Source: Nitrospiraceae bacterium
GTDB taxonomy: Bacteria; Nitrospirota; Nitrospiria; Nitrospirales; UBA8639
Assembly (NCBI GenBank): GCA_020632595.1
Contig: JACKFF010000011.1
Span: 1-64,000 of the forward strand
Length of the DNA stretch: 64,000 nt
Direction of reading: 5' to 3'
The position numbers were made by a program, and so were the translations under genes. Under the pieces are notes generated by a model that saw only the letters and a program-made list of their open reading frames with translations, was not told the DNA's origin and ran no database searches. Within the stretch, counting starts at the first letter, position 1; each line of letters opens with the position of its first letter. Of this stretch, positions 53,516-63,173 are shown one piece after another.

Positions 53516-55201
53516 TCAGGATTTGGTCAGTTTTCTGTAACGTATTTGATGGGGACGTTCTGCGGCCTTCCCCAATCGCTTTTTCCGATTTGCTTCATAT
53601 TCACTGTAATTACCTTCATACCAACTCACCTGGCTGTTCCCTTCAAAGGCTAATATATGGGTGGCTACGCGATCCAGAAACCATCGGTCATGACTGCTGA
53701 TCACCGCACAACCTCCAAAATGATTCAATCCCTCCTCTAAAGCCCGCAGAGTATTGACATCCAGATCGTTCGTCGGCTCATCCAGCAATAACAGGTTCGC
53801 ACCCTCTTTCAGCGTGCGGGCTAAATGCACCCGATTGCGTTCTCCACCTGATAAATCCTTCACCATTTTTTGTTGATCAGATCCTGAAAAATTAAACCGG
53901 GACACATACCCGCGCGAATTTACTTCCATCTTTCCTAATGTGACGGTTTCTTTTCCATCAGAAATACATTCCCAAACATTCAAATGACCATCAATCTCGC
54001 GATTCTGATCCACATAGCCCAGGACAACGGTCTCCCCCAAAGTTAGAGTCCCGGTATCCGGCTTGACCAACCCGGCAATAATTTTAAACAGGGTGGACTT
54101 TCCCGCCCCATTTGGCCCAACCACACCAACGATGCCGCCTTTGGGCAAAGAAAACGAGAGATTATCAAACAGCAGGGAATCCCCATAGCTCTTCGAGAGA
54201 TTGGTGGCTTCCACCACGACATCACCAAGCCGCGGGCCAGAAGGAATATAAATCTCCAAATCGTCAGTCTGTTGACTCTGCTCCTCACTCACTAATTGTT
54301 CATATTTCGTTACACGGGCTTTCCCCTTAGCCTGGCGGCCTTTGGGAGACATACGAATCCATTCCAGTTCCCGTTCCAACGTTTTTTGGCGTTTCGACTC
54401 GGATTTTTCTTCCTGCGCCAGTCTCGCCTGCTTCTGCTCCAACCAGGAAGAATAATTGCCCTGGAATGGAATCCCTTGCCCCCGGTCCAACTCCAGGATC
54501 CACCCAGCCACATTGTCTAAAAAATACCGGTCATGGGTCACTGCAATCACGGTGCCCTTATATTCCTGAAGGTGTTGCTCCAACCACCCTACCGTTTCGG
54601 CATCTAGATGGTTTGTGGGCTCATCAAGCAGCAGGATGTCGGGTTCCTGGATCAGCAACCGGCACAAAGCCACCCTCCGACGTTCGCCTCCGGACAAGTG
54701 GTCAACTTTGGTATCCGGTGGAGGACAGCGAAGGGCATCCATGGCGATTTCCAACTGATGCTCCAACTCCCACCCATTGACCGCTTCGATTTGCTCTTGC
54801 AGCCTGCCCTGCCGTTCGAGCAACTTCTCCATCTCTTCGGGACTCACATCTCCGGAAAAAGCCTGACTGATCTCTTCGTAATCTCGAAGCAATTTGGCAA
54901 CCTCCGCCCGCCCTTCTTCAACGACTTCTTTCACCGTTTTCCCAGGTTCCAAATAGGGCTCCTGTTCAAACAGTCCTATGGAATACCCCTTCGAGAAGGT
55001 AATGTTCCCGATATAGTTGGTATCCACGCCGGCAATAATTCTGAGAAGGGTACTCTTTCCCGACCCGTTCAATCCCAATACCCCGATTTTTGCCCCGTAA
55101 AAAAATGACAGGTAGATATCTTTCAAGACCTGCTTTTTCGGGGGATGGATGCGGCCCACACCCACCAAAGAAAATATAATTTGTCGATCATTCGTACTCA
55201 T
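53516..55201 (-). CDS. ettA: Energy-dependent translational throttle protein EttA
   Basis: A 561-residue ABC-F ATPase of normal EttA length. Each of two nucleotide-binding domains is complete: GLNGSGKSTLL with LSGGERRRVALC, and GPNGAGKSTLF with LSGGERNRVHLA, and both Walker B segments end DEPTNHLD / DEPTNDLD. The interdomain linker and arm are typical. EttA binds the ribosome E site and couples translation to ATP levels. ATG 55201 opens the operon with the two small envelope genes and possibly the zinc-ribbon gene after it. Confidence 0.95.
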   Translation of the reverse strand: MSTNDRQIIFSLVGVGRIHPPKKQVLKDIYLSFFYGAKIGVLGLNGSGKSTLLRIIAGVDTNYIGNITFSKGYSIGLFEQEPYLEPGKTVKEVVEEGRAEVAKLLRDYEEISQAFSGDVSPEEMEKLLERQGRLQEQIEAVNGWELEHQLEIAMDALRCPPPDTKVDHLSGGERRRVALCRLLIQEPDILLLDEPTNHLDAETVGWLEQHLQEYKGTVIAVTHDRYFLDNVAGWILELDRGQGIPFQGNYSSWLEQKQARLAQEEKSESKRQKTLERELEWIRMSPKGRQAKGKARVTKYEQLVSEEQSQQTDDLEIYIPSGPRLGDVVVEATNLSKSYGDSLLFDNLSFSLPKGGIVGVVGPNGAGKSTLFKIIAGLVKPDTGTLTLGETVVLGYVDQNREIDGHLNVWECISDGKETVTLGKMEVNSRGYVSRFNFSGSDQQKMVKDLSGGERNRVHLARTLKEGANLLLLDEPTNDLDVNTLRALEEGLNHFGGCAVISSHDRWFLDRVATHILAFEGNSQVSWYEGNYSEYEANRKKRLGKAAERPHQIRYRKLTKS

Positions 55202-55454
55202 GCCGTTCGCTCCAATCAGTTTTCATACAATTCAAGATTTGTCAGGGTTGCAAGAAGACACATGCAGACGCCAACCTTACCAAAGGAATACGAAGATTCA
55301 CAATGCAGGGCCGCAAACGGGCCCCTTTCCTTCAAAATGTGACTGGGATATGCTGCCCATATAGAAAAGGATCCATCATGGAAACACACCATTGAATTAC
55401 AGGCGAGACAGAGTATGATAAAGAAAAGCCCGCACAACCCAGCTTTTTCGGATC

Positions 55455-56084
55455 GTGAAACACGCTCAAGTCTCTCGCTCAACATCTTGTCCTTCTAAAT
55501 TCAAATCTACCACCTTGCCTAACAACATCAAATACTGTGCTCAATGTGGAAGCCTAGTTGAAGAAAAAATTCCTTCGGGTGAAACCCTCTTCAGAGCCGT
55601 ATGTCCATCCTGCCATACCATTCACTATGAAAACCCCAAAATCGTGGCGGGCAGCATTCCCGAATGGGAAGACAAAATTCTCTTATGCCGGCGGGCTATC
55701 GAGCCTCGCTTAGGGCTCTGGACCTTTCCAGCTGGATTTATGGAATTAGGCGAGAGCACCGAAGAGGCGGCAACCCGGGAAACTCTGGAAGAAGCACACG
55801 CGGAAATCAGGATTCATAGCCTATTTGGGATATTTAGCCTTCCACATGTCTCTCAGGTCTATGTGGTCTACCGGGCCCATCTTCAAAATCTGAACTTTAA
55901 ACCCGGCCCGGAAAGCCTGGAGGTCCAACTGATCTCCCTAGCCGACATCCCCTGGAAGGATCTGGCCTTCCCTGTCATCCATGAATCCTTAACTCGATAC
56001 GTCATGGATATCCAAACCTCCACCTCTCAAACCCATTCTTCCGTCGTTCCCACCCAAAAACCTCCGTCCTTTTATTCATCCTAA
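55455..56084 (+). CDS. Nudix hydrolase with N-terminal zinc ribbon
   Basis: A 209-residue protein. CAQCG and CPSCH (about residues 29-55) form a zinc ribbon, followed by a Nudix domain with the box GFMELGESTEEAATRETLEE. The layout resembles the zinc-ribbon Nudix enzymes related to NudC (NADH pyrophosphatase) but lacks the full NudC motif after the box. It should cleave a nucleoside diphosphate derivative. The start is a GTG at 55455; no downstream Met precedes the ribbon. Confidence 0.88.
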   Translation: MKHAQVSRSTSCPSKFKSTTLPNNIKYCAQCGSLVEEKIPSGETLFRAVCPSCHTIHYENPKIVAGSIPEWEDKILLCRRAIEPRLGLWTFPAGFMELGESTEEAATRETLEEAHAEIRIHSLFGIFSLPHVSQVYVVYRAHLQNLNFKPGPESLEVQLISLADIPWKDLAFPVIHESLTRYVMDIQTSTSQTHSSVVPTQKPPSFYSS

Positions 56085-56324
56085 CCGTTGACCGACAATG
56101 AAGTGCTCAAGTCAAAATGAATAGTGCAAAACAAAAGGTGGGAATGATGTTGCCTTAGCTGAATGCCATTGAGGTGCACGGCTTTTCGTTCATGCCTGCT
56201 TTTGCATTCCTATTTCCAACAATCAATTCGACCACAGAGCGTGCCAAAGGGTTAGCATCAAAACAAATCTCCTGTTCCAGGAGGAAAATGGGGCAGTGGG
56301 GACCAGCGAAAATGTGACAGGGGG

Positions 56325-56843
56325 TCAATGCCTTGACTGTTCCAATGCTAATAGAGCGGTTTTGATGGGCAGTCCCCCGCCATAGCCGACCAGTTTTCCA
56401 TTAGATCCGATCACCCGATGACACGGCACGATAATAGAGACGGGATTTTGGCCATTGGCGGCTCCCACGGCTCGTGAGGCCTTCGGGCTGCCGACCTGTT
56501 GAGCAATTTCCCCATACGACACCGTTCGGCCATAGGGAATACGTTGCAGGGCCTTCCAGACATGACGCTGAAAGGGGGTCCCTTGAAGATTCAATGTGAG
56601 CTGAAACCGTGTCCGGGAACCGTCAAAGTATTCCTCCAGTTGCTCAAGCACCGCGCGAAACGGCTGGCGCGAATGTGTCCATGACGGCTGGATGTCCAAA
56701 GGGTGGGCTCCATCTTGAAACTGCAGGGCCTGTAACCCATCTGGGTTTCCCACCAGGAGAAGGCGGCCAACCGGGCTGGGACTAATCCAGTAAAAAATCC
56801 CGGAATCCTTTGAGGCTTTTGGGGGCGCTGGTGGCTTCATCAT
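56325..56843 (-). CDS. ogt: Methylated-DNA-protein cysteine methyltransferase
   Basis: A 172-residue DNA repair protein. The active-site motif is IIVPCHRVIGSNGKLVGYGGG, and the helix-turn-helix before it has GTPFQRHVWKALQRIPYG. It removes alkyl groups from O6 of guanine by transfer to its own Cys. ATG 56843 or 56840 is used; the longer frame to 56954 would overlap the divergent XRE gene and adds unlikely sequence. It is divergent from that gene with about 95 bases between, a shared promoter region. Confidence 0.93.
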   Translation of the reverse strand: MMKPPAPPKASKDSGIFYWISPSPVGRLLLVGNPDGLQALQFQDGAHPLDIQPSWTHSRQPFRAVLEQLEEYFDGSRTRFQLTLNLQGTPFQRHVWKALQRIPYGRTVSYGEIAQQVGSPKASRAVGAANGQNPVSIIVPCHRVIGSNGKLVGYGGGLPIKTALLALEQSRH

Positions 56844-56936
56844 TCTGATCCACGCGATTATGGCAGGTGAAATCGCCCAGGGTCTGGCCGAAATTGAAGA
56901 TGGACAGGCTACGCAACATTTTCCTATGATCGAACC

Positions 56937-57404
56937 ATGTCCATTCAGCAACATTTAAGTCATTGGTGTCAAACCAGAGGACTCTCTCTGGCCGACCTGA
57001 GTCACCAAACGGGCGTAGCCCTGACGCAATTACAGGATTTTCAAAAAGGAAACTGGGACCCGCCGTTGTCCACAATGGCGTTAATTGCCCAATCTTTGAA
57101 TGTGCCTGAGTCCTGGCTCCATCATGATCCCCGGACTCTTCTGCGATTATGGAATGACTCTGACGAAGAGAATCCTGAACTGCCGGACACCTCTTCCCCC
57201 GATCCCCTCTTTCAACGCATTATCCAAACCAGCCGTGATTACCAAGACCTCTTCGTCTTGCTCACGAGCCTGCTGCACCACGGTGATCCCAAGTTAATTC
57301 GCGCGGCTCAGGTTAACCTCCAAAGCCTTTTCAAGCAGGTGCGCCCCACCACTGTTCCCTGGGGTTCGAGGCCTCCAGGGCACTTCGAACCTCCCAGCGA
57401 TTAA
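56937..57404 (+). CDS. XRE-type helix-turn-helix regulator
   Basis: A 155-residue protein with a lambda-repressor-like domain at about residues 5-60 (GLSLADLSHQTGVALTQLQDF, MALIAQSLNVPESWL). The C-terminal part is helical (LFVLLTSLLHHGDPKLIRAAQ) and unrecognised. It is divergent from the MGMT gene, and could regulate it, but no clear operator is visible. Confidence 0.82.
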   Translation: MSIQQHLSHWCQTRGLSLADLSHQTGVALTQLQDFQKGNWDPPLSTMALIAQSLNVPESWLHHDPRTLLRLWNDSDEENPELPDTSSPDPLFQRIIQTSRDYQDLFVLLTSLLHHGDPKLIRAAQVNLQSLFKQVRPTTVPWGSRPPGHFEPPSD

Positions 57405-57459
57405 CCACCCGAACACCTCTTACCCAAAGCTTGAGTGGAACCAAAGAAAGAAATGGCTG

Positions 57460-57870
57460 TTATGAAAATGGTGCGGGGACGGGAGAAGAACTAACGTAAC
57501 CGACCAAAGCCCTTTGCACAGTTTGGAGAAGCTCATCAACCGTAAAGGGTTTTTGCAGGGTGCAGATCGGCTGAAATATTTGGTGAGGGCCCTTCATCGT
57601 TCCACCAGATGCAGGAATATCTCCCGTCAACGTGATCATCGGAACACTGGAAGAAGATTGTTCAGAAACAGGGACAGGCAATACTTCGTCTTCTCGGTCT
57701 TCCATCGCCAGGACGTCCATAATAATCAAGGACGCTTGAAAATTTTCATGATTTTGGAGGCCTTCCTGACAGGACCCTGCGGTCATGACCGTATACCCGG
57801 CCGTTTCCAAAGAAAGAGAAACGGATTCCCTCACCTGAATATCATCATCAATCAGCAAAATTCGATTCAT
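57460..57870 (-). CDS. Atypical single-domain response regulator
   Basis: A 136-residue receiver-like protein: LIDDDIQVRES (acidic pair), the phosphoacceptor Asp in LIIMDVLA, ITLTGD and LQKPFTVDEL. It has an acidic Ser-rich insertion (about 57-75) between beta 3 and beta 4 and a longer loop before the Lys than usual. It has no output domain and no kinase neighbour. It converges with the XRE gene. Confidence 0.85.
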   Translation of the reverse strand: MNRILLIDDDIQVRESVSLSLETAGYTVMTAGSCQEGLQNHENFQASLIIMDVLAMEDREDEVLPVPVSEQSSSSVPMITLTGDIPASGGTMKGPHQIFQPICTLQKPFTVDELLQTVQRALVGYVSSSPVPAPFS

Positions 57871-58173
57871 GAGTTACCCAAAATTTCTTCACAAACAAAA
57901 ATGAGCGTGACATTGAAAAGGACGTAATCTCCTCCATCATACGAAACGAGCAATTTATGTTCCTTGCCACCTGTTTTGACCTATAAGAATTTTTCATTTT
58001 TAAAACAAATACTTACAAAAACCAACAGAAATAATTTAGTGCCGGACATGAAGGAGAAAACCTGCAATATGCAGGGATTTTCATTCACTGGTATCCCCAT
58101 AATACCCCTAATTAACGAACCTCAAGACCACCGGACTGGTCCTGGAGCCACTCAAACCACTCACGAAAAATTC
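57871..58173. other. Intergenic region without a supported gene
   Basis: About 300 AT-rich bases. A 6-bp hairpin CCTGCA / TGCAGG (58061-58075) is followed on the plus strand by GATTTTC, a weak terminator-like site. No gene is supported. Confidence 0.4.
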
Positions 58174-59505
58174 TTAAAATTTGTGTATATGGGCATCAAG
58201 TCTGCGACTGTTCCTCCATAGCCAGAATAGTTGAAAACCTAAGCCGGTAAGCATCGCGGCTAAGCCCACATATAATCCGGTCACTTGCCCATACAGAACG
58301 CCGGCCAATAAAAAGATGGAACTTCCTAACAGATACAAACACACGGCTTGAGTAATAACAGAAGTCATCTTACGATGAACGAACTGGCCTTGAAAAAAAC
58401 TTTCCCATGGACTCAATGCGGGAAAAATGACCATGAGCCAGAGCGCTGTGGAAGCCAGCACGGTCAGCTCAGGAGTCAAAGCCGCGCCCCATTCAAACCA
58501 GAGAGCAGAGAGAGGAGTGGCAGCAATCATAAAAAGGATCCCGCTCGTACAGATGGAAACCATCGTCACAAATTTCTTCAATGGAACGAGAAAATGCGGT
58601 CGGTCATAGAGGGCGACCACCACCTCCTGCATCGCCAATCCTCCACTCCGAAACACAAACGAGAGCCCGCCTAGCACCGGCCAGACCGCCAGGGACTCTA
58701 CAGCGTTTGGCATCCGACTGATGGCCGCACTGACAATCGGTAAATTCCCAAGAGAAATGAGTGGCGTAAATGCGAGAGGCCAATAAAAAACACGTAATTG
58801 ATTCAGTGTGAGAGGCGATGGATGCACAGGACTCATTTTAAGATTGGTAAGAATCGGTCGCACGAAAAACAAAATAAAGCCAGCCTCGACCATTGCCCCG
58901 GAAGACATCGCAACCGTCGCCACGACAATCCCCGGCAAACTCTGCAGAACTAATCCGCAAAGTAAGACCGCACTGCTTACGAATAAACGGACCAGGGTTC
59001 CCAGCCCAATCAGGCGGGTCTGGCCTGCCCGAATCACCACTCCCTGTAAAAATCTTCTCACCGCAATCGAGAGCGTCCATGGCGTCATGCATTGAAGACC
59101 GATTCTGGCCGGTTCCACAATAATATCAGGAACACCTAACATCCCTTGTACGATCATCCCGTACACCGGCGTAAAGGCCACGACGATATGAACGACGGTA
59201 AGAAGACTTCCCAAAACGACAATAAAATTTCGAATAAGCCGGTAAGCCAGCCAATCCTTACATAAGGCGGTAGACGCAACCAGAATCATTATCACGGGTG
59301 CCTCGATCAACAATGAGAGAGGAAAAACCACTCCCCCATAGGCTGCCAAATGGACCTCAGGGTCGGCCAGGCGGGAAACTGTGGCAGTGACCAGTGGAAA
59401 CTCCAAACCCATGAGCATCCAACTGGCGGCCAAGGGCCACCACATGCGGAAAATCGTGAGGAACGGAGAAGGAGAGGCAGGTAGGGCCTGCGTGTTAGCA
59501 GTCAC
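58174..59505 (-). CDS. MATE/ANKH-like multidrug or lipid exporter
   Basis: A 443-residue integral membrane protein with about 12 hydrophobic segments and pseudo-twofold symmetry of the MOP superfamily. The first half begins WPLAASWMLMGLEFPLVTA and the second WPLAFTPLISLGNLPIVSA, showing the internal duplication. It is nearer to ankyrin-independent ANKH/progressive-ankylosis-like proteins than to NorM. Transport substrate unknown. It is separated from the upstream ATPase gene by 221 bases holding a strong hairpin, so it has its own promoter. Confidence 0.82.
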   Translation of the reverse strand: MTANTQALPASPSPFLTIFRMWWPLAASWMLMGLEFPLVTATVSRLADPEVHLAAYGGVVFPLSLLIEAPVIMILVASTALCKDWLAYRLIRNFIVVLGSLLTVVHIVVAFTPVYGMIVQGMLGVPDIIVEPARIGLQCMTPWTLSIAVRRFLQGVVIRAGQTRLIGLGTLVRLFVSSAVLLCGLVLQSLPGIVVATVAMSSGAMVEAGFILFFVRPILTNLKMSPVHPSPLTLNQLRVFYWPLAFTPLISLGNLPIVSAAISRMPNAVESLAVWPVLGGLSFVFRSGGLAMQEVVVALYDRPHFLVPLKKFVTMVSICTSGILFMIAATPLSALWFEWGAALTPELTVLASTALWLMVIFPALSPWESFFQGQFVHRKMTSVITQAVCLYLLGSSIFLLAGVLYGQVTGLYVGLAAMLTGLGFQLFWLWRNSRRLDAHIHKF

Positions 59506-59645
59506 GAAAGGACAAGCGGATCAAAAGGGACCCATATACACACTGTCCAAAATGGACAGGAAACCTGAGGGGAGGCAAAAGGTCAACAGGTTCATTGGCA
59601 AATGGATAGGGCTACATATTCGGGGAAAGTAAAGTACGGCGTCAT

Positions 59646-59672
59646 TCACGAAAGGGAATCGCCCTTTCGTGA
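59646..59672 (-). terminator. Terminator-like hairpin after ATPase paralogue 3
   Basis: TCACGAAAGGG (59646-59656) and CCCTTTCGTGA (59662-59672) form a perfect 11-bp stem with a five-base loop, 55 bases after the stop of the leftward ATPase gene. It lacks a T-tract but is well placed to end that transcript before the exporter gene. Confidence 0.55.
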
Positions 59673-59726
59673 TGAGCCTACCTTATCATGAACGCGAGGG
59701 GTTCCGCCAAAAGGTCAGAACTTGAG

Positions 59727-62321
59727 TTAGAAAGTAGTTTTAGGACCATTCGGGCCATTCGTGAAGGAGCCGGAGGTGTGTGGAGTCCCGTGGGCAGCAA
59801 ATTCCTGGTCTTCAGATTTTCCCGCCATGGTCGAATCGGTTTCCACCGCAAAACGCCCCCCATGGCTTCCCTGCTGGCTGCCCTCTTCCGGGTTGGCTTC
59901 CTGGGGATCTCCCTGCTCAACACAAGACGGCTTCCATGCCGACACTTCGATTTCACACGCTTCTCCGGGATAGAAACGAAGTGAATCCCAATGTGTCACC
60001 CAACTCTTCACATATTTCCGCATACTGGTTCCTGGGATAATTTGGGCCGGATCATTTGCCGCATTTTCCCACATATGCCACCCATGCCCTTTCAGGTGAA
60101 GCGATCGAATCGTCTGATAGGATTCTTGAATAATATCGTTCGGTGGCTGTCCAAGAGGAATGCGTTGGGACTCCAATAAGCTCATGCCTTTCTCTGCTTT
60201 GTCGGCCAACATCCGTTCGGCCTCCGTATTCTTGGCTCGAAGTTTCTCCAAAAGTTTGACCTTGTCACCCTTTTTCTCTAGAACCTCTTCCCGAAAATCA
60301 GTGGTTAATGCCAGCACAGCACCCAATCCGGGCAGAGGAGGACCACCATCCAAATTCATAAGGCGTGCCACTTCAGCATAGGATTTCGCGCGCTGATTCA
60401 CCGAATATCGGCCAATCAGTTCGGCTTCATCGATCAAGAGTATCCACCCGGCATATCCCGCAGCTTGCATCAGTCGAGCCGCAAAGTGAAAGCGCTGAAG
60501 CGCCAATTCTGCGGCCGATATTTTTCCAAACGCATACCGCTCTCCAAATCCGGCTTCTTGCAGGTACTTTTTTAAATCCCCTACCCCGATGGGGTCTCCC
60601 GTCCAAAATCGCGTCATCCGGTGGCCCAACTCCATATCAGAGCTTAATCGTTCATACAGCATCAACGTCGCGGCAAACCTGGGATCAATCTGACTTTCCG
60701 GATTATTCACCCATGTCACAAGATCCTTATAGCGGGGTGCCCAGACATCACATTGACCCGCAATTTCCGCAAACACTTCCCCTCGTTTGTCGGGGATCAC
60801 CGCAGCTTCGATCGCAGAATAATACAAACGAACAGGGTGGTACAGAGGCGTCTCCTTACTGATCACAATCCGGCTGCAGATGAAATTGGCATCCAGCGCC
60901 AGGTTTTGGAGATACTCCAGGATATGGGATTTTCCACTGCCGAACGCGCCCTCGATCACCATCCCACGGGGGCACGGACCCGTCGTAATGTTTTGCTGTG
61001 TGGCTTCCAATAACCGCCGAAAGCGTCCTTCCGCCTCTGGCTGGAGGCATCCAAGCGTTGTCACCACATGCCGGTTCGGCACCCCCGCCCGAAGACCTTC
61101 AATGACACGACGGGCTTCTCCATCAGGCACCATTCTCCTCGGCGTGTTGGTGGAAATCGCATGCTCTCCCTCAGAAACCGGCTGATGATGATCTTGAATC
61201 CTGACCAAGGATGACAATGGATTCTGACGGTGCTTCGGACGAACGTCATCCCATACTCGCAATTTCAAAGCCTCATACCGATCCACGCCACGGCGGGAAT
61301 CGGTCAGGAACTCCTGCGGAGCCAGGACTACCATCAGCAAGCCTTCCATCTCATCAGCCGAATCAATAAATTGACGAAGCAATTCATACAAATCTATGGT
61401 GGCTGATGGAGAAAATGACAGAGAGCCATCATTCGGCAGGACATCCTTTTTCATAAGATACCGAGAGATGTCAAGTGAGAGAATGAGGCCTCCCTGTCCG
61501 GTTAATCGAAGCCAGCGAGTTAAAGAAGACAGCATGTACCGTGCATTATGACGCGAGATTTTTTGGTAAATGAGCGCCTTTTTGACTCCACTCACAAGTC
61601 GAAGGTCTCCACATAACCACTCTTTCACCGCTGTGGCCAGGACACGATCGGAATCGCCGGCATCCAACTGAGCCATACACAGCCGGATCATCGCCATGCG
61701 AAATTCACGGCACAGGCCCGAATCGCCTTCAATGGCTTTTTCCATCCATGTTTGAATATCCCGGCGTAGCATGGGCTCCTTGCGTTCATTCACTATCGCA
61801 ACCTGCCGCAACGAGAATTCTTGTCGGTCTGAAGGAATTTGATGTCCATGCTCTTCGAGCAACCTTTGGAGGAACCGATAGGCGAGTTCATCCCAATCTA
61901 TTTGTTTGGCAATTTTCTGAAATAGTCGCTCGATCATGTGGGCTTTTGTGAATCGCGCATCGACTTTTGCCAGGACATATCCTTCACGTTTGGCCAGTCC
62001 CTCTAATTCCTGTTGGCAGACTTTCAATACGTCCTCACCCGGAAACACGGCAAACTTGACCGCTCCACCCCCTTCACGGACAAAACTCCCAAGATATTCA
62101 TCGTGAAGAATGCCCAGCCATTCGCCGAGAGCCAGATTAAATCGTGGACTCTCCTCGGCGGGAGTATGGTTTCTGGACGAGGGTTTCGTATCCGGCTGAC
62201 GGTGTTGCACAGATTCCGACTTGTCCCGACGTGAGTCAGTGAGCAAAGAAAGGGAGGAAGGAAGACCTTCTTCTGTTCTCACGGACTGTAAGCGATTTAA
62301 GGCCTCAATTAATTTACTCAT
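59727..62321 (-). CDS. Large BrxD-like (DUF2791-type) ATPase, paralogue 3
   Basis: An 864-residue paralogue of the ATPases at 24338 and 26843. It adds an N-terminal extension of about 75 residues (starting MSKLIEALNRLQ, then a polar linker) and a longer C-terminal tail. Walker A is GAFGSGKSH (about 455), Walker B ILLIDEAELIGRYS (about 627), and the end motif is TSMRKYVKSWVTHWDS. The N-terminal half again lacks a P-loop (GGGAVKFAVF). AAGGAA precedes ATG 62321. It follows the DUF2285-type gene after 112 bases and has a strong hairpin behind it, so it is a separate unit 30 kb from the other two copies. Confidence 0.85.
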   Translation of the reverse strand: MSKLIEALNRLQSVRTEEGLPSSLSLLTDSRRDKSESVQHRQPDTKPSSRNHTPAEESPRFNLALGEWLGILHDEYLGSFVREGGGAVKFAVFPGEDVLKVCQQELEGLAKREGYVLAKVDARFTKAHMIERLFQKIAKQIDWDELAYRFLQRLLEEHGHQIPSDRQEFSLRQVAIVNERKEPMLRRDIQTWMEKAIEGDSGLCREFRMAMIRLCMAQLDAGDSDRVLATAVKEWLCGDLRLVSGVKKALIYQKISRHNARYMLSSLTRWLRLTGQGGLILSLDISRYLMKKDVLPNDGSLSFSPSATIDLYELLRQFIDSADEMEGLLMVVLAPQEFLTDSRRGVDRYEALKLRVWDDVRPKHRQNPLSSLVRIQDHHQPVSEGEHAISTNTPRRMVPDGEARRVIEGLRAGVPNRHVVTTLGCLQPEAEGRFRRLLEATQQNITTGPCPRGMVIEGAFGSGKSHILEYLQNLALDANFICSRIVISKETPLYHPVRLYYSAIEAAVIPDKRGEVFAEIAGQCDVWAPRYKDLVTWVNNPESQIDPRFAATLMLYERLSSDMELGHRMTRFWTGDPIGVGDLKKYLQEAGFGERYAFGKISAAELALQRFHFAARLMQAAGYAGWILLIDEAELIGRYSVNQRAKSYAEVARLMNLDGGPPLPGLGAVLALTTDFREEVLEKKGDKVKLLEKLRAKNTEAERMLADKAEKGMSLLESQRIPLGQPPNDIIQESYQTIRSLHLKGHGWHMWENAANDPAQIIPGTSMRKYVKSWVTHWDSLRFYPGEACEIEVSAWKPSCVEQGDPQEANPEEGSQQGSHGGRFAVETDSTMAGKSEDQEFAAHGTPHTSGSFTNGPNGPKTTF

Positions 62322-62432
62322 CGTGCGGTTCCTTCCCCCATGTACATGCCAAAATTTTCAGACTTCTCCCACTCCACACTTGAATCAATGACCATGTCCA
62401 CACTCTGACGGGCTCCCGTAACCGTGAACCTC

Positions 62433-63173
62433 TTACACAGGAAAATGCACACTCATTTGACAGGCACGTTTATATAATTGATTGGCTCGCGCTTCACATA
62501 TGTCATCATCCTGTAGATGAAATAACGTCCGTCCGATTTCATGAAACGGCACGCCGAGATCCACGGCATCCAGCACGCGGAGATACATCGGCCATTCATC
62601 ACGACATTTACGCCGTTCGAGATTTCGACCGACTTGATGCTTCTGCCATTCCAGAAGATCTGCCTTCACTTTTTCTATTTGGCCCGACAACGGCTTTTTT
62701 AGATCAAACACGGCCGCCATTCGCCATTCCGACAAACACAAGGTGACCTCCTCACCTCCCCCCAGCCAATCCGGTCCCTGTCCGAAATAGATCCGGCCGT
62801 AATTCGAATCAAATGACAACATCCAGGGTTTGGCAATGGATGGATTTGGAAGGCCATTGAGATGGTATTTTTCTAATGAATTCGGCATTCGAGCTTTAAA
62901 TGCGGGATGATCCGGAGTAAATACTTTTTTGCGATACCGGGTGGGATATTGAGGATCTTTGGCACAGGACAGATCAAAATCGTAGGTTTGCAGGTAATGT
63001 TGTTCCCAATCCTTCCGGTAATCTGCACGCCGACGGAGAAATTCCCACCGCCAAAATGTATCGTTTAAACTCTGGGCGCAGGGATAGGTCTCCTCACGTT
63101 GCCAGTTGGGAACGGTCTCTACCACTCGTGGATAGCGGTGTAATTCCTTGGGCGGTCGTTTACTGCTCGACAT
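62433..63173 (-). CDS. DUF6499/DUF2285-like protein, possible regulator
   Basis: A 246-residue protein. The N-terminal part has FWRWEFLRRRADYRKDWEQ, the hallmark of DUF6499-type domains, and the C-terminal part (about 130-240) resembles DUF2285, with LRVLDAVDLGVPFHEIGRTL suggesting a helix-turn-helix. Such proteins are common on mobile and conjugative elements of Proteobacteria, as DNA-binding or replication-linked proteins. A strong AGGAGGT precedes ATG 63173. It is the likely first gene of the unit with ATPase paralogue 3. Confidence 0.78.
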   Translation of the reverse strand: MSSSKRPPKELHRYPRVVETVPNWQREETYPCAQSLNDTFWRWEFLRRRADYRKDWEQHYLQTYDFDLSCAKDPQYPTRYRKKVFTPDHPAFKARMPNSLEKYHLNGLPNPSIAKPWMLSFDSNYGRIYFGQGPDWLGGGEEVTLCLSEWRMAAVFDLKKPLSGQIEKVKADLLEWQKHQVGRNLERRKCRDEWPMYLRVLDAVDLGVPFHEIGRTLFHLQDDDICEARANQLYKRACQMSVHFPV

